Source: Epsilonproteobacteria bacterium UBA6211
GTDB lineage: Bacteria > Campylobacterota > Campylobacteria > Campylobacterales > Arcobacteraceae
Reading direction: 5' to 3'
Length of the DNA stretch: 23,374 nucleotides
Assembly (NCBI GenBank): GCA_002421845.1
Contig: DISL01000105.1
Location: forward strand, 1-23,374
The notes beneath the pieces are model-generated. The model made no database searches. It had not been told where the DNA came from and saw nothing but the letters and a program-made list of their open reading frames with translations. Below are positions 15,164 through 23,085 of this stretch, in pieces (the stretch's first letter is position 1; each line of letters starts with the position of its first letter). A program made the position numbers and the translations under genes.

Positions 15164-16549
15164 TTATTTTACTGCTTCGCTTATAAGCTCATTTAATTTC
15201 TTCTCATATAAAGCTGCATTGTCTTTATTTGTAGATTCAAATCTAGTTACCAATATAGGCGTAGTATTACTAGCCCTTACAAGTCCCCAACCGTCTTCAA
15301 ATATTACCCTAACACCGTCAACATCTATAATATCTTTGATTTTAGGAAAATCGGAAGGTGGATTTTTTAATATCACTTTTAGTTTATCTATAATAGCAAA
15401 CTTAGCATCTTCCGTTGTTTTTACTTTTAGTTCTTCAGTGCTATAAACAACCGGTAATTGTGATATTTCTTTATCTATATCCATACCGTTTGCGATAAGT
15501 TCTAAAAGTCTAAAGGTAGCATAAACGGCATCGTCATAACCGAAATATCTATCGGCAAAAAATACGTGCCCACTAACTTCACAAGCTAAATCGGCATGTA
15601 ACTCTTTTAGTTTTACCTTTAGGTTACTATGACCTGTTTTGTACATTACGGCTTTACCACCGCTACCATTGATAATATCATACATAATCTGGCTACATTT
15701 TACTTCACCTATTACGGTAGGGTTTTTCATAGTTTTAGCAAATAAAATAGCCATAATATCACCTTTGACATTGTTCTTCTTAGTCAAAAATGCTATTCTA
15801 TCCGCATCACCGTCGTATGCGAAACCAAATTCATACTCATCTTTTTGTAACTCTTTTTTAATATCTTCAAGATTGTGTTCATCGCTAGGGTCTGGGTGGT
15901 GATTTGGGAAACTTCCATCAGGCTCGGCATATAAAGCACCGTATTTTAGCTCTAATTTATCAAAAATAGTAGTCAATACGGTATCTGCAACACCGTTACC
16001 GCAATCAACGATAAATTTATGATTTAAACCTTTAAGGTGTGAAAACTGATTTACTATATAATCAATATAAGGTGTTTTAACATCTATCACTTGGTGTTCA
16101 GGATTGTCGTTGATAACTTTTGCCTGATTTGCTATGATACTATCACCCAAAGCATAAATATCTTGACCGAAAAACGGCTTTTTGTCTATGGTAATCTTAA
16201 AGCCGTTATATTCGCTAGGGTTATGTGAACCGGTAATCATAATAGATGCACTAGGAGTAATACCGTCAAAGCTGTTATAGTTGCTAAAATAGTTAACTCC
16301 GGTAGCTACCATACCCATATTAAGAACCTTACAACCACTTGCATTAAGTCCACTAGCAAGATACTCAAAAAGCTCTGGAGAGTGAGTTCGTGCATCATAA
16401 CCTATAGCCACATATGGTACACAACAATCCATTTGTTCATAAATTCTCAAACCCAAAAAGTAACCTATTAGTTTTACCGTTTGTTCATTTAACTCATCAC
16501 CTACGATACCTCTAATATCGTACTCTCTAAAAATAGATTTCTTTACCAA
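15164..16549 (-). CDS. manB: Phosphomannomutase/phosphoglucomutase
   Basis: This 461-residue alpha-D-phosphohexomutase has all four active-site loops: the phosphoserine loop ITGSHNP with Ser108, the metal-binding DGDADR (246-251), the sugar-binding EVSGH (324-328), and the phosphate-binding RASNTTP (425-431). It interconverts mannose-6-P/mannose-1-P or glucose-6-P/glucose-1-P, feeding LPS or glycan synthesis. The length and sequence resemble AlgC-type dual enzymes. Substrate choice cannot be proved from sequence, so the symbol is tentative. It starts at TTG (MVKKSIFREYDIRG), with AAGGA about nine bases ahead, ten bases after the thioredoxin gene. Confidence 0.93.
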   Translation of the reverse strand: MVKKSIFREYDIRGIVGDELNEQTVKLIGYFLGLRIYEQMDCCVPYVAIGYDARTHSPELFEYLASGLNASGCKVLNMGMVATGVNYFSNYNSFDGITPSASIMITGSHNPSEYNGFKITIDKKPFFGQDIYALGDSIIANQAKVINDNPEHQVIDVKTPYIDYIVNQFSHLKGLNHKFIVDCGNGVADTVLTTIFDKLELKYGALYAEPDGSFPNHHPDPSDEHNLEDIKKELQKDEYEFGFAYDGDADRIAFLTKKNNVKGDIMAILFAKTMKNPTVIGEVKCSQIMYDIINGSGGKAVMYKTGHSNLKVKLKELHADLACEVSGHVFFADRYFGYDDAVYATFRLLELIANGMDIDKEISQLPVVYSTEELKVKTTEDAKFAIIDKLKVILKNPPSDFPKIKDIIDVDGVRVIFEDGWGLVRASNTTPILVTRFESTNKDNAALYEKKLNELISEAVK

Positions 16550-16559
16550 GCAATTATCC

Positions 16560-16949
16560 TTATTTGTATTCTTTTAATTTATCTAAAAATACTTGTGCCG
16601 TAGCACCGCCTACTATAGCACGACCTTTTTTATTACCTTCATTATCAAGTACATAAAAAGTAGGCGTACCAAAAGGATTCAAACCTTGCGGATATGTATC
16701 TTTTTTATTATAATCAACCTCATATATTACAAAGTAATTTTGCAAATAAGCACTTAGTGTTTCGTTTGCAAAAGCTACATCTTTCATATACTCACACGCA
16801 GGACACCCATCCATAGTAAACATCACTAAGATTTTTTTATCTTCTGATTTTGCTATATTCTTTGCTTCATCAAATGTTTTTATATACTTTAGCTCAGTTG
16901 AAAATAAAAACGTAACCGAGATTAAAAAAAGGAATAGTATCTTTTTCAT
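16560..16949 (-). CDS. Periplasmic thioredoxin-fold protein
   Basis: This 129-residue protein starts with a signal peptide (MKKILFLFLISVTFLFS) and then a thioredoxin fold. The redox motif is CPAC (C49/C52) in TMDGCPACEYM and the cis-proline is in FGTPTFY (P96). It resembles SoxW/thioredoxin_2-type periplasmic reductants. It lies directly after dsbD (nine bases), whose C-terminal domain would supply electrons. The likely task is reducing periplasmic disulfides, for example in cytochrome c maturation or sulfur-oxidation enzymes; the target is inference. Confidence 0.9.
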   Translation of the reverse strand: MKKILFLFLISVTFLFSTELKYIKTFDEAKNIAKSEDKKILVMFTMDGCPACEYMKDVAFANETLSAYLQNYFVIYEVDYNKKDTYPQGLNPFGTPTFYVLDNEGNKKGRAIVGGATAQVFLDKLKEYK

Positions 16950-16958
16950 TATTAAATC

Positions 16959-18731
16959 CTATTTAATTGTTTCTAAAAACTCTTTTGGAGATTTGTACCC
17001 TACAATTCTTTTTGACTTTTGCTCACTCCCGTTTTCAAAGAAAATCAAGGCTGGTGGTCCAAAGAGTCCAAAATGTTTTAACAACTCTTTATCATCTTTA
17101 GTATCATCAGATATATCTACTTTATATAAATCATACTGACCCAAAACAGAGATTACGCTACTATCTTTGAAAGTTATATTTTCAAGTTCTTTACAACTTG
17201 TACACCATGAAGCGGTAAATTTTATCATCAACTGTTTTTGTGAATTTTTAACTATCTCTTCTAACTCTGATAGTGTTTTAATCTCTTGAAATTCTAAAAT
17301 ATCCGAAGACGATGCTACACCTGAAACTGTAAACTTTTCGTATGGATTTAGAGGGTTTGTAGCACCGCTTAAAGAGCCTACAAACATAGAAACACCAAGT
17401 AATAAAAGCATGATTTCAAATACTTTTTTTAGTTTTCTAAACCCTCTACAGCTCTCTTTTATACCGTCAAAAAGCCCCAAGTAAACTGAACTCCCGATAA
17501 GCAATAAAGCCCATAACATCATAGTAACGGATGGATTTATGACTCGCTCCAACATCCAAATAGCAAGAGCCAACATAATCACACCAAACACTCTAGTGAC
17601 ATTCTCCATCCATCCACCCGGTCGTGGCATAAATTTACCTGCACCCAAACCTATAAGAAGCAAAGGAACACCCATACCGATACTCATAACAAAAAGTGCA
17701 AACCCACCAAGCAAGGCATCGCCTGTCTGACTAATATAAACTAAAGCTCCGGCTAATGGTGGTGCCACACAAGGACCTACTATAAGAGCGGACAAAAAGC
17801 CCATAACAGCTACACCTAATACACCATTTTTTTCTTGACCGTCAGTTGTTTTACTTATCTTGTTTTGAATAAATGCAGGTACTCTAAGTTCAAAATATCC
17901 AAACATGGATAAAGCAAGAGCTACAAATACCGCTGAAAAAGATATTAGTACATAAGGATTTTGTAGTGCACTTTGTAAATTTGCACCAAATACTCCTGCT
18001 ATCATACCGGCTAGAGCATAAGCAAAAGACATGGAAACAACATAGACGAATGATAAGATAAACCCTTTTTTACTACTTAAGCCACCATCTGTAGTATTTG
18101 AGTGAGAAACCAAAATACTTGAGAGTATAGGTATCATAGGGAAAACGCAAGGGGTAAAAGAAAGCAACAATCCAAATCCAAAAAAAGTAGCCAATACGAT
18201 ATATGGATTTGAACTGCTAAAAAGCGAAGCTATTTGATCCGTCTCGTTTAAAGAGTTTTGACTTTTTTGCTCCGTTGTTTGTGTGATAGTCTCACTTATC
18301 ACTACCGACTCTTCATTATAAAAAATACTCATCGGTGCATAACAAAGCCCTGCACTAGAGCATCCCTGATATTTAAGCTCCAAGCTAAAATTATCACTAC
18401 CTACCAAATCTTTGACTAAAGTTATAGGCACTGATACGTTTGCTATATCAAAAATAGCTTTTGATTCATTGTAATCTTTATATTCAGGTAATATTATCTT
18501 ATCAGTAATATCTATCTTTTGCGGAGCTGTTATCAAAACTTTGAATTGATCTTGATAAAGGTATATATCTTTACCAAGAACAATCTCAAACTCTATATGG
18601 TTACCCTCTTTAATAACGCTTGTTTTAAAAGCCTCCTCAGGTTCCAAAAAACCGCCGTTATTTAGCTCAAAAGATGGAGCTGAAAAAACGGTACTAACAA
18701 ATAAAACAATCGATATTAAAAATTTCATCAT
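16959..18731 (-). CDS. dsbD: Thiol:disulfide interchange protein DsbD
   Basis: This 590-residue protein has the full three-domain DsbD form: signal peptide (about 1-18), periplasmic alpha domain with Cys124/Cys130 (YQGCSSAGLCYAP), a multi-pass membrane domain with the two redox cysteines in FTPCVFPMIP (C195) and GPCVAPPLAG (C321), and a C-terminal periplasmic thioredoxin domain with ASWCTSCKELE (C510/C513). It carries electrons from cytoplasmic thioredoxin across the membrane to periplasmic thiol proteins. The next gene encodes a probable periplasmic acceptor. It starts two bases after the 73-residue gene with a weak SD, so it is probably coupled to it. Confidence 0.97.
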   Translation of the reverse strand: MMKFLISIVLFVSTVFSAPSFELNNGGFLEPEEAFKTSVIKEGNHIEFEIVLGKDIYLYQDQFKVLITAPQKIDITDKIILPEYKDYNESKAIFDIANVSVPITLVKDLVGSDNFSLELKYQGCSSAGLCYAPMSIFYNEESVVISETITQTTEQKSQNSLNETDQIASLFSSSNPYIVLATFFGFGLLLSFTPCVFPMIPILSSILVSHSNTTDGGLSSKKGFILSFVYVVSMSFAYALAGMIAGVFGANLQSALQNPYVLISFSAVFVALALSMFGYFELRVPAFIQNKISKTTDGQEKNGVLGVAVMGFLSALIVGPCVAPPLAGALVYISQTGDALLGGFALFVMSIGMGVPLLLIGLGAGKFMPRPGGWMENVTRVFGVIMLALAIWMLERVINPSVTMMLWALLLIGSSVYLGLFDGIKESCRGFRKLKKVFEIMLLLLGVSMFVGSLSGATNPLNPYEKFTVSGVASSSDILEFQEIKTLSELEEIVKNSQKQLMIKFTASWCTSCKELENITFKDSSVISVLGQYDLYKVDISDDTKDDKELLKHFGLFGPPALIFFENGSEQKSKRIVGYKSPKEFLETIK

Positions 18732-18733
18732 AA

Positions 18734-18955
18734 CTACTTTTTAGCTTCTTTTGCAGATTTTAGAGCTTCTACTAAAGTATCTATATTATCATAAGGGATA
18801 TGAGTTTTCCACTCAACATCCTCACCGTTTAAAGCTATACCTATACTTACCACATCAGGTGTTCCGCTTCCATAAGGCTCACTCACGTTTGCAACTATTA
18901 TTGCACCTTTTTTTGTACCGCTTAATTCTATTCTACTTAATTCAGTTGTTGCCAT
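18734..18955 (-). CDS. Small conserved-looking protein of unknown function, ahead of dsbD
   Basis: I do not recognise this 73-residue protein. It has no signal peptide, membrane segment or cysteine; a beta-rich first half (IELSGTKKGAIIVANVSEP) leads to GIALNGEDVEWKTHIPYDN and a C-terminal Ala/Lys-rich helix. It is therefore probably a small cytoplasmic domain. AGAGGAG lies seven bases before the ATG, and the gene ends two bases before dsbD, so it is the head of the dsbD run. No -10 box is obvious in the repeat-filled spacer, and read-through from psd is possible. Confidence 0.75.
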   Translation of the reverse strand: MATTELSRIELSGTKKGAIIVANVSEPYGSGTPDVVSIGIALNGEDVEWKTHIPYDNIDTLVEALKSAKEAKK

Positions 18956-18982
18956 TTGTTCTCCTCTTTTTAAGTTAATGAG

Positions 18983-19047
18983 TCACTGAGGTACTAAGGT
19001 ACTGAGTTAAAACAGCTCAGCACCTCAGCATCTTATTAGCTCAGTAC
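18983..19047. repeat. 8-base periodic repeat with inverted halves between psd and the 73-residue gene
   Basis: Plus strand, three octamers in register: TCACTGAG (18983), GTACTAAG (18991), GTACTGAG (18999). After a 9-base spacer the complementary octamers CTCAGCAC (19016), CTCAGCAT (19024) and CTCAGTAC (19040) follow at multiples of eight, with a diverged unit at 19032. The consensus is GTACTGAG. On the minus strand a hairpin with a 10-bp core (one G-U pair) can form, extending through wobbles. The outermost unit overlaps the last codons of psd. Confidence 0.8.
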
Positions 19048-19851
19048 CTTTGACACTATTGTGCCGAAATTCACTTTAGTATTAACTAAATTTTCCAAAT
19101 TTACAAAATCTTTTTCCCAAATCATAAGTACCGTTGAACCCATCTTAAAATACCCCAGACATTCACCTTTACTTATGTGAAGATTATCGTATTCATAAAC
19201 TTTTATATCTTTATTATTTCTATTTGTTTCAACTCTAGGTTCAAATGTAAATACCATTTCACCCACGTTTAAAGCACCGACAAAAACCATATAAAAAAGT
19301 TTACCCTCATCGGTTATACACTCTAATACTACCCTTTCGTTTTTGATAAATAAATCTTGTTCTTTTCTAAGATACGGTTTATTTACAGGATAAAGCTTTG
19401 CAGGGATATGAATAAGCTTGGTTACTTTTGCGTAATACGGGCTATGGTATCTATGATAATCTTTCGGTGAAAGATAAAAATTCATAAACTCACCGTCGGA
19501 TACTTTGTCTAAATTATCATTTTTTATATGCTCCGTCAAAAGCTCTTTTACTCCGTAAGTCATCCCTTTGATTTGTAATAAAGTATCACTTTGAAGTTTA
19601 CCGCACTCTGTTATAAAACTATCTGCAGGTGAGATAAAGTTGTCCAAGCTTGTGTCTATATGTCTTGGGACTCTTAGTTCTCTTGTAAAAAGCTCATTTA
19701 AACTTTTGTAATGACCGGGGCTATAAAACTCACCCATATCAAGACCCAAAAGTTTCACGTAGGAATAGTTTATAATATTTTGTATAGGTTTTGGAAAATT
19801 GTAACTAGCAAACTTGCCAAAGACTCTTGAAGTTTTATTTGTAATATGCAC
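19036..19851 (-). CDS. psd: Phosphatidylserine decarboxylase proenzyme
   Basis: This 271-residue protein fits bacterial Psd. It makes phosphatidylethanolamine from phosphatidylserine at the inner membrane. The self-cleavage site that generates the pyruvoyl group is GST at 238-240 (Ser239) in FKMGSTVLMIWE. The catalytic Asp77 lies in SPADSFI and His133/His136 in PKDYHRYHSP. FGKFASYNFPKPIQ near the start is also family-like. It starts with GTG, preceded by AAGGA, and has its own extended -10 promoter. The last codons (KVLS) are encoded by one unit of the octamer repeat, so the C-terminal end may have been reshaped by it. Confidence 0.95.
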   Translation of the reverse strand: MHITNKTSRVFGKFASYNFPKPIQNIINYSYVKLLGLDMGEFYSPGHYKSLNELFTRELRVPRHIDTSLDNFISPADSFITECGKLQSDTLLQIKGMTYGVKELLTEHIKNDNLDKVSDGEFMNFYLSPKDYHRYHSPYYAKVTKLIHIPAKLYPVNKPYLRKEQDLFIKNERVVLECITDEGKLFYMVFVGALNVGEMVFTFEPRVETNRNNKDIKVYEYDNLHISKGECLGYFKMGSTVLMIWEKDFVNLENLVNTKVNFGTIVSKVLS

Positions 19852-19875
19852 TAATTCATCCTTATATTTTCTTAC

Positions 19876-19884
19876 ATTATACCA
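19876..19884 (-). promoter_or_regulatory. Extended -10 promoter for psd
   Basis: The minus strand reads ATGGTATAATG, with an extended -10 (TGGTATAAT) about 25 bases before the GTG start of psd. It lies in the 73-base gap after the DUF1538 gene. Confidence 0.6.
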
Positions 19885-19924
19885 TAATCACGATAACAAT
19901 AAGCAAAATCTTAAATTTTACTTT

Positions 19925-21403
19925 TTACCTTTTACTTAAAATAATACTATACCCCATAACCGTAATCATAGGAAACACCGAGGCAAAAGCTATAAGTCCA
20001 AACCCATCCATAAGAACATCACGCCCTTCTATATTTGTAGCTAAAAAAAGCCCAAAAGCGGTAACGATAGGCACGGTTATCTCAGATGTAGTAACACCTC
20101 CTAAATCAAATGCAAAGGCTACTATCTCTTTTGGTGCAAATATGGTTAAAAAGACAACAATACTGTAGAGTATAGTTATAAGTAACCAGATATTGTAACC
20201 GTTTACTATTTTATATGCCCCTACCAATATACCGACTCCAACACCAAGTGCGACAAGCAATCTTATAATAGTTACGTTTAACCTTGTTTCAGACATCTTA
20301 TCTGCTTGTTTTATGATAGCCACAAGAGCAGGTTCTGCCATAGTTGTCCCAAATCCTATCAAAAAAGCAAAGAGATATATAAAAAATACATTATTCATCT
20401 CTACAAGGCTTCCTGCGATGGACTCTCCCATAGGAAACAACCCCAACTTTATACCAACTATAAAGCCGTATAACCCTAAAACCAGAAAAATAAATCCAAA
20501 AACTACACCGCTAATATTCGGTAAAGGTTTTTTTATGATTAGATACTGAAATGTTAAAATCGTCACTATAATAGGTACTAAATTTAGAAATGTTTTGAAA
20601 ATATCTGTTACTATCCCCAAAAGGGTAAACCCAGGTATATAGTGAGCCTCATCTTCAACCTCTGACACTACATTTAAAGCTTCCAGACTAAAATCCCCAC
20701 CCAACGCAAAAATACCGTAAAGTTGAATACTTATCATGGGTGTTATAGCCGCTAATGCCACAAACCCAAAACCATCTTTTAGTACACTTCTACCTTGTAA
20801 ACTAGAAGCTATACCAATACCCAATGCAACTATCAAAGGAACGGTAGCAACATTTGTAGCAACTCCGCCTGAATCATAAGCAAGTCCTATAATGGCAGGT
20901 GGTGTAAAATAAGTAATCACCAAAACTATTACATAACCAACAACGATAATAATCCCTATATTCCATCCTAGTATTGTCCTGATTATTCCAAATGCAGTAA
21001 TTGCACCAACACTTGTTGCAATAATAAGCCTTAACGTCCAAGGGTCTAATGCACCTTTTGTTATCTCACCTGCTTGTGAAGCAACTGCTATTATGGCAGG
21101 TTCTGCTATGGAAGCACCAAACCCCAAAGCAAAACCAAACAATGCAAACCAAAAGAGTGATTTTCTTTCCAAAAACTCTGCTGATAAGTTGTTACCAAGT
21201 GGAAAAATACCTATCTCTAACCCCATCAAAAAAAATGTAACGCCAACTACAACTATAAAAAAACCTATAGCGATAGATACTACATTATCAGGTACACTCT
21301 GAAATACAAGTGCTTGAAACCCTACGATAATAATAAGGATAGGTATCAGATTGATACAAGATTCTATAAAAGTATGCCTAAACTGTTTTAGAAGTTCGCT
21401 CAA
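19925..21403 (-). CDS. DUF1538 membrane protein with two homologous halves
   Basis: This 492-residue, very hydrophobic protein matches the DUF1538 family as I remember it; no function is established. It is an internal duplication with a constant offset of 256 residues: GLEIGIFPLG (61) / GIKLGLFPMG (317), GFGASIAEPA (94) / GFGTTMAEPA (350), AYDSGGVAT (175) / AFDLGGVTT (431), GRSVLKDGFG (204) / GRDVLMDGFG (460). Conserved Glu, Asp, Gly-Gly and Pro inside membrane segments are typical of ion or solute transporters. A hydrophilic linker (about 236-258) joins the halves. The TTG start gives MSELLKQFRHTF and follows the CBS gene stop by three bases. The gene is last in a run with CBS, PII-like and USP genes, suggesting nucleotide-controlled transport. 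Confidence 0.88.
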   Translation of the reverse strand: MSELLKQFRHTFIESCINLIPILIIIVGFQALVFQSVPDNVVSIAIGFFIVVVGVTFFLMGLEIGIFPLGNNLSAEFLERKSLFWFALFGFALGFGASIAEPAIIAVASQAGEITKGALDPWTLRLIIATSVGAITAFGIIRTILGWNIGIIIVVGYVIVLVITYFTPPAIIGLAYDSGGVATNVATVPLIVALGIGIASSLQGRSVLKDGFGFVALAAITPMISIQLYGIFALGGDFSLEALNVVSEVEDEAHYIPGFTLLGIVTDIFKTFLNLVPIIVTILTFQYLIIKKPLPNISGVVFGFIFLVLGLYGFIVGIKLGLFPMGESIAGSLVEMNNVFFIYLFAFLIGFGTTMAEPALVAIIKQADKMSETRLNVTIIRLLVALGVGVGILVGAYKIVNGYNIWLLITILYSIVVFLTIFAPKEIVAFAFDLGGVTTSEITVPIVTAFGLFLATNIEGRDVLMDGFGLIAFASVFPMITVMGYSIILSKR

Positions 21404-21406
21404 CTC

Positions 21407-21793
21407 TTAATCCACCCAAGTAAGTAAATAATGTGTCAAATCTGTTATTGACAAAACTCCTTTTAATTCGTTATTATCAGTAACTACAACCCTCTTTATA
21501 TTGTGTTCAATCATAGTTTTTGCAGCATATTTAACATCAATTTTAGCCGATACGCTAAAAGCAGGTTTTTTATAAACATCATAAACATTTAACAAATCTA
21601 TATCTCCATCTTCAGCTAAAATAGCCTTCAATATCTGTGTATTTGTTATCAAACCATAAGCATCAGACGGTGAGTTTTTATCCACTACTAACGATTTAAG
21701 ATTTTTCTCTTTCATCAACTTCAAAGCCTCTTTTAAAGTAGCATAAGGCTTTATTAGAGTTACATTTTTTTTCATAAGATTTTCTACTAACAT
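21407..21793 (-). CDS. Two-CBS-domain protein
   Basis: This 128-residue protein consists only of a CBS pair. CBS1 (about 5-60) reads LMKKNVTLIKPYATLKEALK ... SLVVDKNSPSDAYGLITNTQIL. CBS2 (about 70-126) reads KKPAFSVSAKIDVKYAAKTM ... RVVVTDNNELKGVLSITDL. CBS pairs (Bateman modules) commonly bind AMP, ADP, ATP or S-adenosyl-methionine and control linked transporters or enzymes; the ligand here is not readable. The start is well set by GAGGGAG upstream. It lies 18 bases after the PII-like gene and three bases before the DUF1538 gene, so it is a probable partner of the membrane protein. Confidence 0.93.
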   Translation of the reverse strand: MLVENLMKKNVTLIKPYATLKEALKLMKEKNLKSLVVDKNSPSDAYGLITNTQILKAILAEDGDIDLLNVYDVYKKPAFSVSAKIDVKYAAKTMIEHNIKRVVVTDNNELKGVLSITDLTHYLLTWVD

Positions 21794-21811
21794 TGATTAC
21801 TCCCTCTTCAC

Positions 21812-22162
21812 TTATAAATCTTCTTCGTTTTTTATACAATCTTCAAACTTTTTAAGTACATCTTTATCAAGACCTACTATATGAGAAATTGGCATAGTAA
21901 AAGCTACACAATCCGTTTTAGCAGTCTCAATCTCTTTATCTATAGCTTTTAAAACAGTTTTTGATAGTTTTTCCTCCAAAATGTACAATATAACAGTTTG
22001 GTTGCCTTCAAAAGTAAGAGAAAAAAAACTCTTTTTATCACCGGAATTGCTTCCTCGTGCTTGAATAACCGTAGCACTATCGGCTCCGGCTTCCTTTGAA
22101 ATAGCCTTTAACCTATCCTCATACTCACTTGATGTTATTACCAATAATGCAACAAATTTCAT
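21812..22162 (-). CDS. PII-like signalling protein
   Basis: This 116-residue protein has PII size and a ferredoxin-like beta-alpha-beta plan: MKFVALLVITSSEYEDRLKA, AGADSATVIQARGSNSGDKK, then FEGNQTVILYILEE and AIDKEIETAKTDCVAFTMPI. The RGSNSGDKKSFF stretch takes the place of the T-loop region, but there is no counterpart of the uridylylated Tyr51, and the usual nitrogen-control genes are absent. It is better seen as one of the PII-like proteins that bind adenine nucleotides and gate a neighbouring transporter (SbtB is the known example). AGGAG precedes the ATG. The 12-base gap from the USP gene and 18-base gap to CBS indicate one transcript. Confidence 0.8.
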   Translation of the reverse strand: MKFVALLVITSSEYEDRLKAISKEAGADSATVIQARGSNSGDKKSFFSLTFEGNQTVILYILEEKLSKTVLKAIDKEIETAKTDCVAFTMPISHIVGLDKDVLKKFEDCIKNEEDL

Positions 22163-22174
22163 GTTGACTCCTGA

Positions 22175-23008
22175 TTAGTTGATTTTAAATATTATCACGT
22201 CTTTTGAAGATTTTTCAAGCAAATCAAATGAAAACATACTTACATAACCGCTTGTTGATAAGCTTAGTAAGTTTATATCATTAAATTCTATTGACTCTTG
22301 CACCATACTATTTATATCGGTATATTTTTTTGCTCTATGATATACTTTGATAGATTCAGGCAAAGAAAGAGAGTTCACAAACTCCTCAAGATTATGTTCA
22401 GCCTCGTATTTGTAGTGATTTATAAATTTATTGGCTTCATCTTGGTCAAACCCGTAAAGCCTCATTCTATCTTCAAAAAATGCCTTATAATAATGTTCAA
22501 TGTAAAAATTTGAATTTGGGAATAGTTTTGATAAATACTCTACGTTTTCCTTTGATTCAAAAGACAAATCTGTAGGTATAAGTATATTTTTGTATTCCGG
22601 CTCATCTTCTGTTTTGATTACTAGTACAGGAACGTTTGTTTTTCTTATGATTGAATTTAGATGTGAGCCGTCCGTAATATCCTCTACAAAAGTTCTATCT
22701 CTCTTGAACCCTACTATAATAGCTGATATTCCGTTTTGTGATATATGTTCTTGGATAGTTGGTATAAAGTCACCGCATTTACAAAAAACTTGCGTATTTT
22801 CACCATTATACATTTTGGACAAAAGCTCTTTACATTTTTCCAAAGAGACTGTAGTTTTCTCTTTAAAAAAATCTAAAAACGATTTCTCCTCTATATGCAA
22901 TACATCCAGTGATTTATGGTATTTTGAAGCTATATTTGTAGCTTTTTTTGCAACTATTTCGCTAAAGTCTCTAAGGTCACTTAATACTAATATTTTACTT
23001 CTATTCAA
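22175..23008 (-). CDS. Tandem universal stress protein (two USP domains)
   Basis: This 277-residue protein has two USP-like domains (about 4-132 and 140-277). The first contains SKILVLSDLRDFSEIVAKKA, VDVLHIEE-type strand 2 (LDVLHIEEKS), and IIVGFKRDR...DGSHLNSIIRKTNVPVLVIK, partly matching the ATP-binding G-x2-G-x9-G-S pattern (Gly100, Gly114, Ser115) but lacking its second Gly. The second keeps ILIPTDLSFESKENVEYL and ends SLSTSGYVSMFSFDLLEKSS, with a degenerate nucleotide loop. It starts at TTG, seven bases after AGGAG, at one arm of a 14-base inverted repeat. It heads the USP-PII-CBS-DUF1538 run. Confidence 0.88.
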   Translation of the reverse strand: MNRSKILVLSDLRDFSEIVAKKATNIASKYHKSLDVLHIEEKSFLDFFKEKTTVSLEKCKELLSKMYNGENTQVFCKCGDFIPTIQEHISQNGISAIIVGFKRDRTFVEDITDGSHLNSIIRKTNVPVLVIKTEDEPEYKNILIPTDLSFESKENVEYLSKLFPNSNFYIEHYYKAFFEDRMRLYGFDQDEANKFINHYKYEAEHNLEEFVNSLSLPESIKVYHRAKKYTDINSMVQESIEFNDINLLSLSTSGYVSMFSFDLLEKSSKDVIIFKIN

Positions 23009-23050
23009 GATAAACTCCTCATATTATATTATGATAGAGTTTATCAAGAA
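23004..23050. promoter_or_regulatory. Inverted repeat spanning the USP start region
   Basis: Arms TTCAAGATAAACTC (23004-23017) and GAGTTTATCAAGAA (23037-23050) pair at 12 of 14 positions, with the 9 bases GATAAACTC/GAGTTTATC perfect, around a 19-base A/T-rich centre. In the minus-strand RNA the downstream arm contains the TTG start codon and overlaps part of the SD, so a hairpin would hide the start; as DNA it could be an operator. The centre holds TATAAT-like sequence. Confidence 0.6.
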
Positions 23051-23085
23051 GATAGTTAATCTATGCTTAATATTTTATACTGATT

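Noticed and set aside
21049..21302. Plus-strand open frames over the DUF1538 gene
   Set aside because: They are antisense to a clear transmembrane protein, have no SD, and their composition only reflects the reverse of hydrophobic codons.
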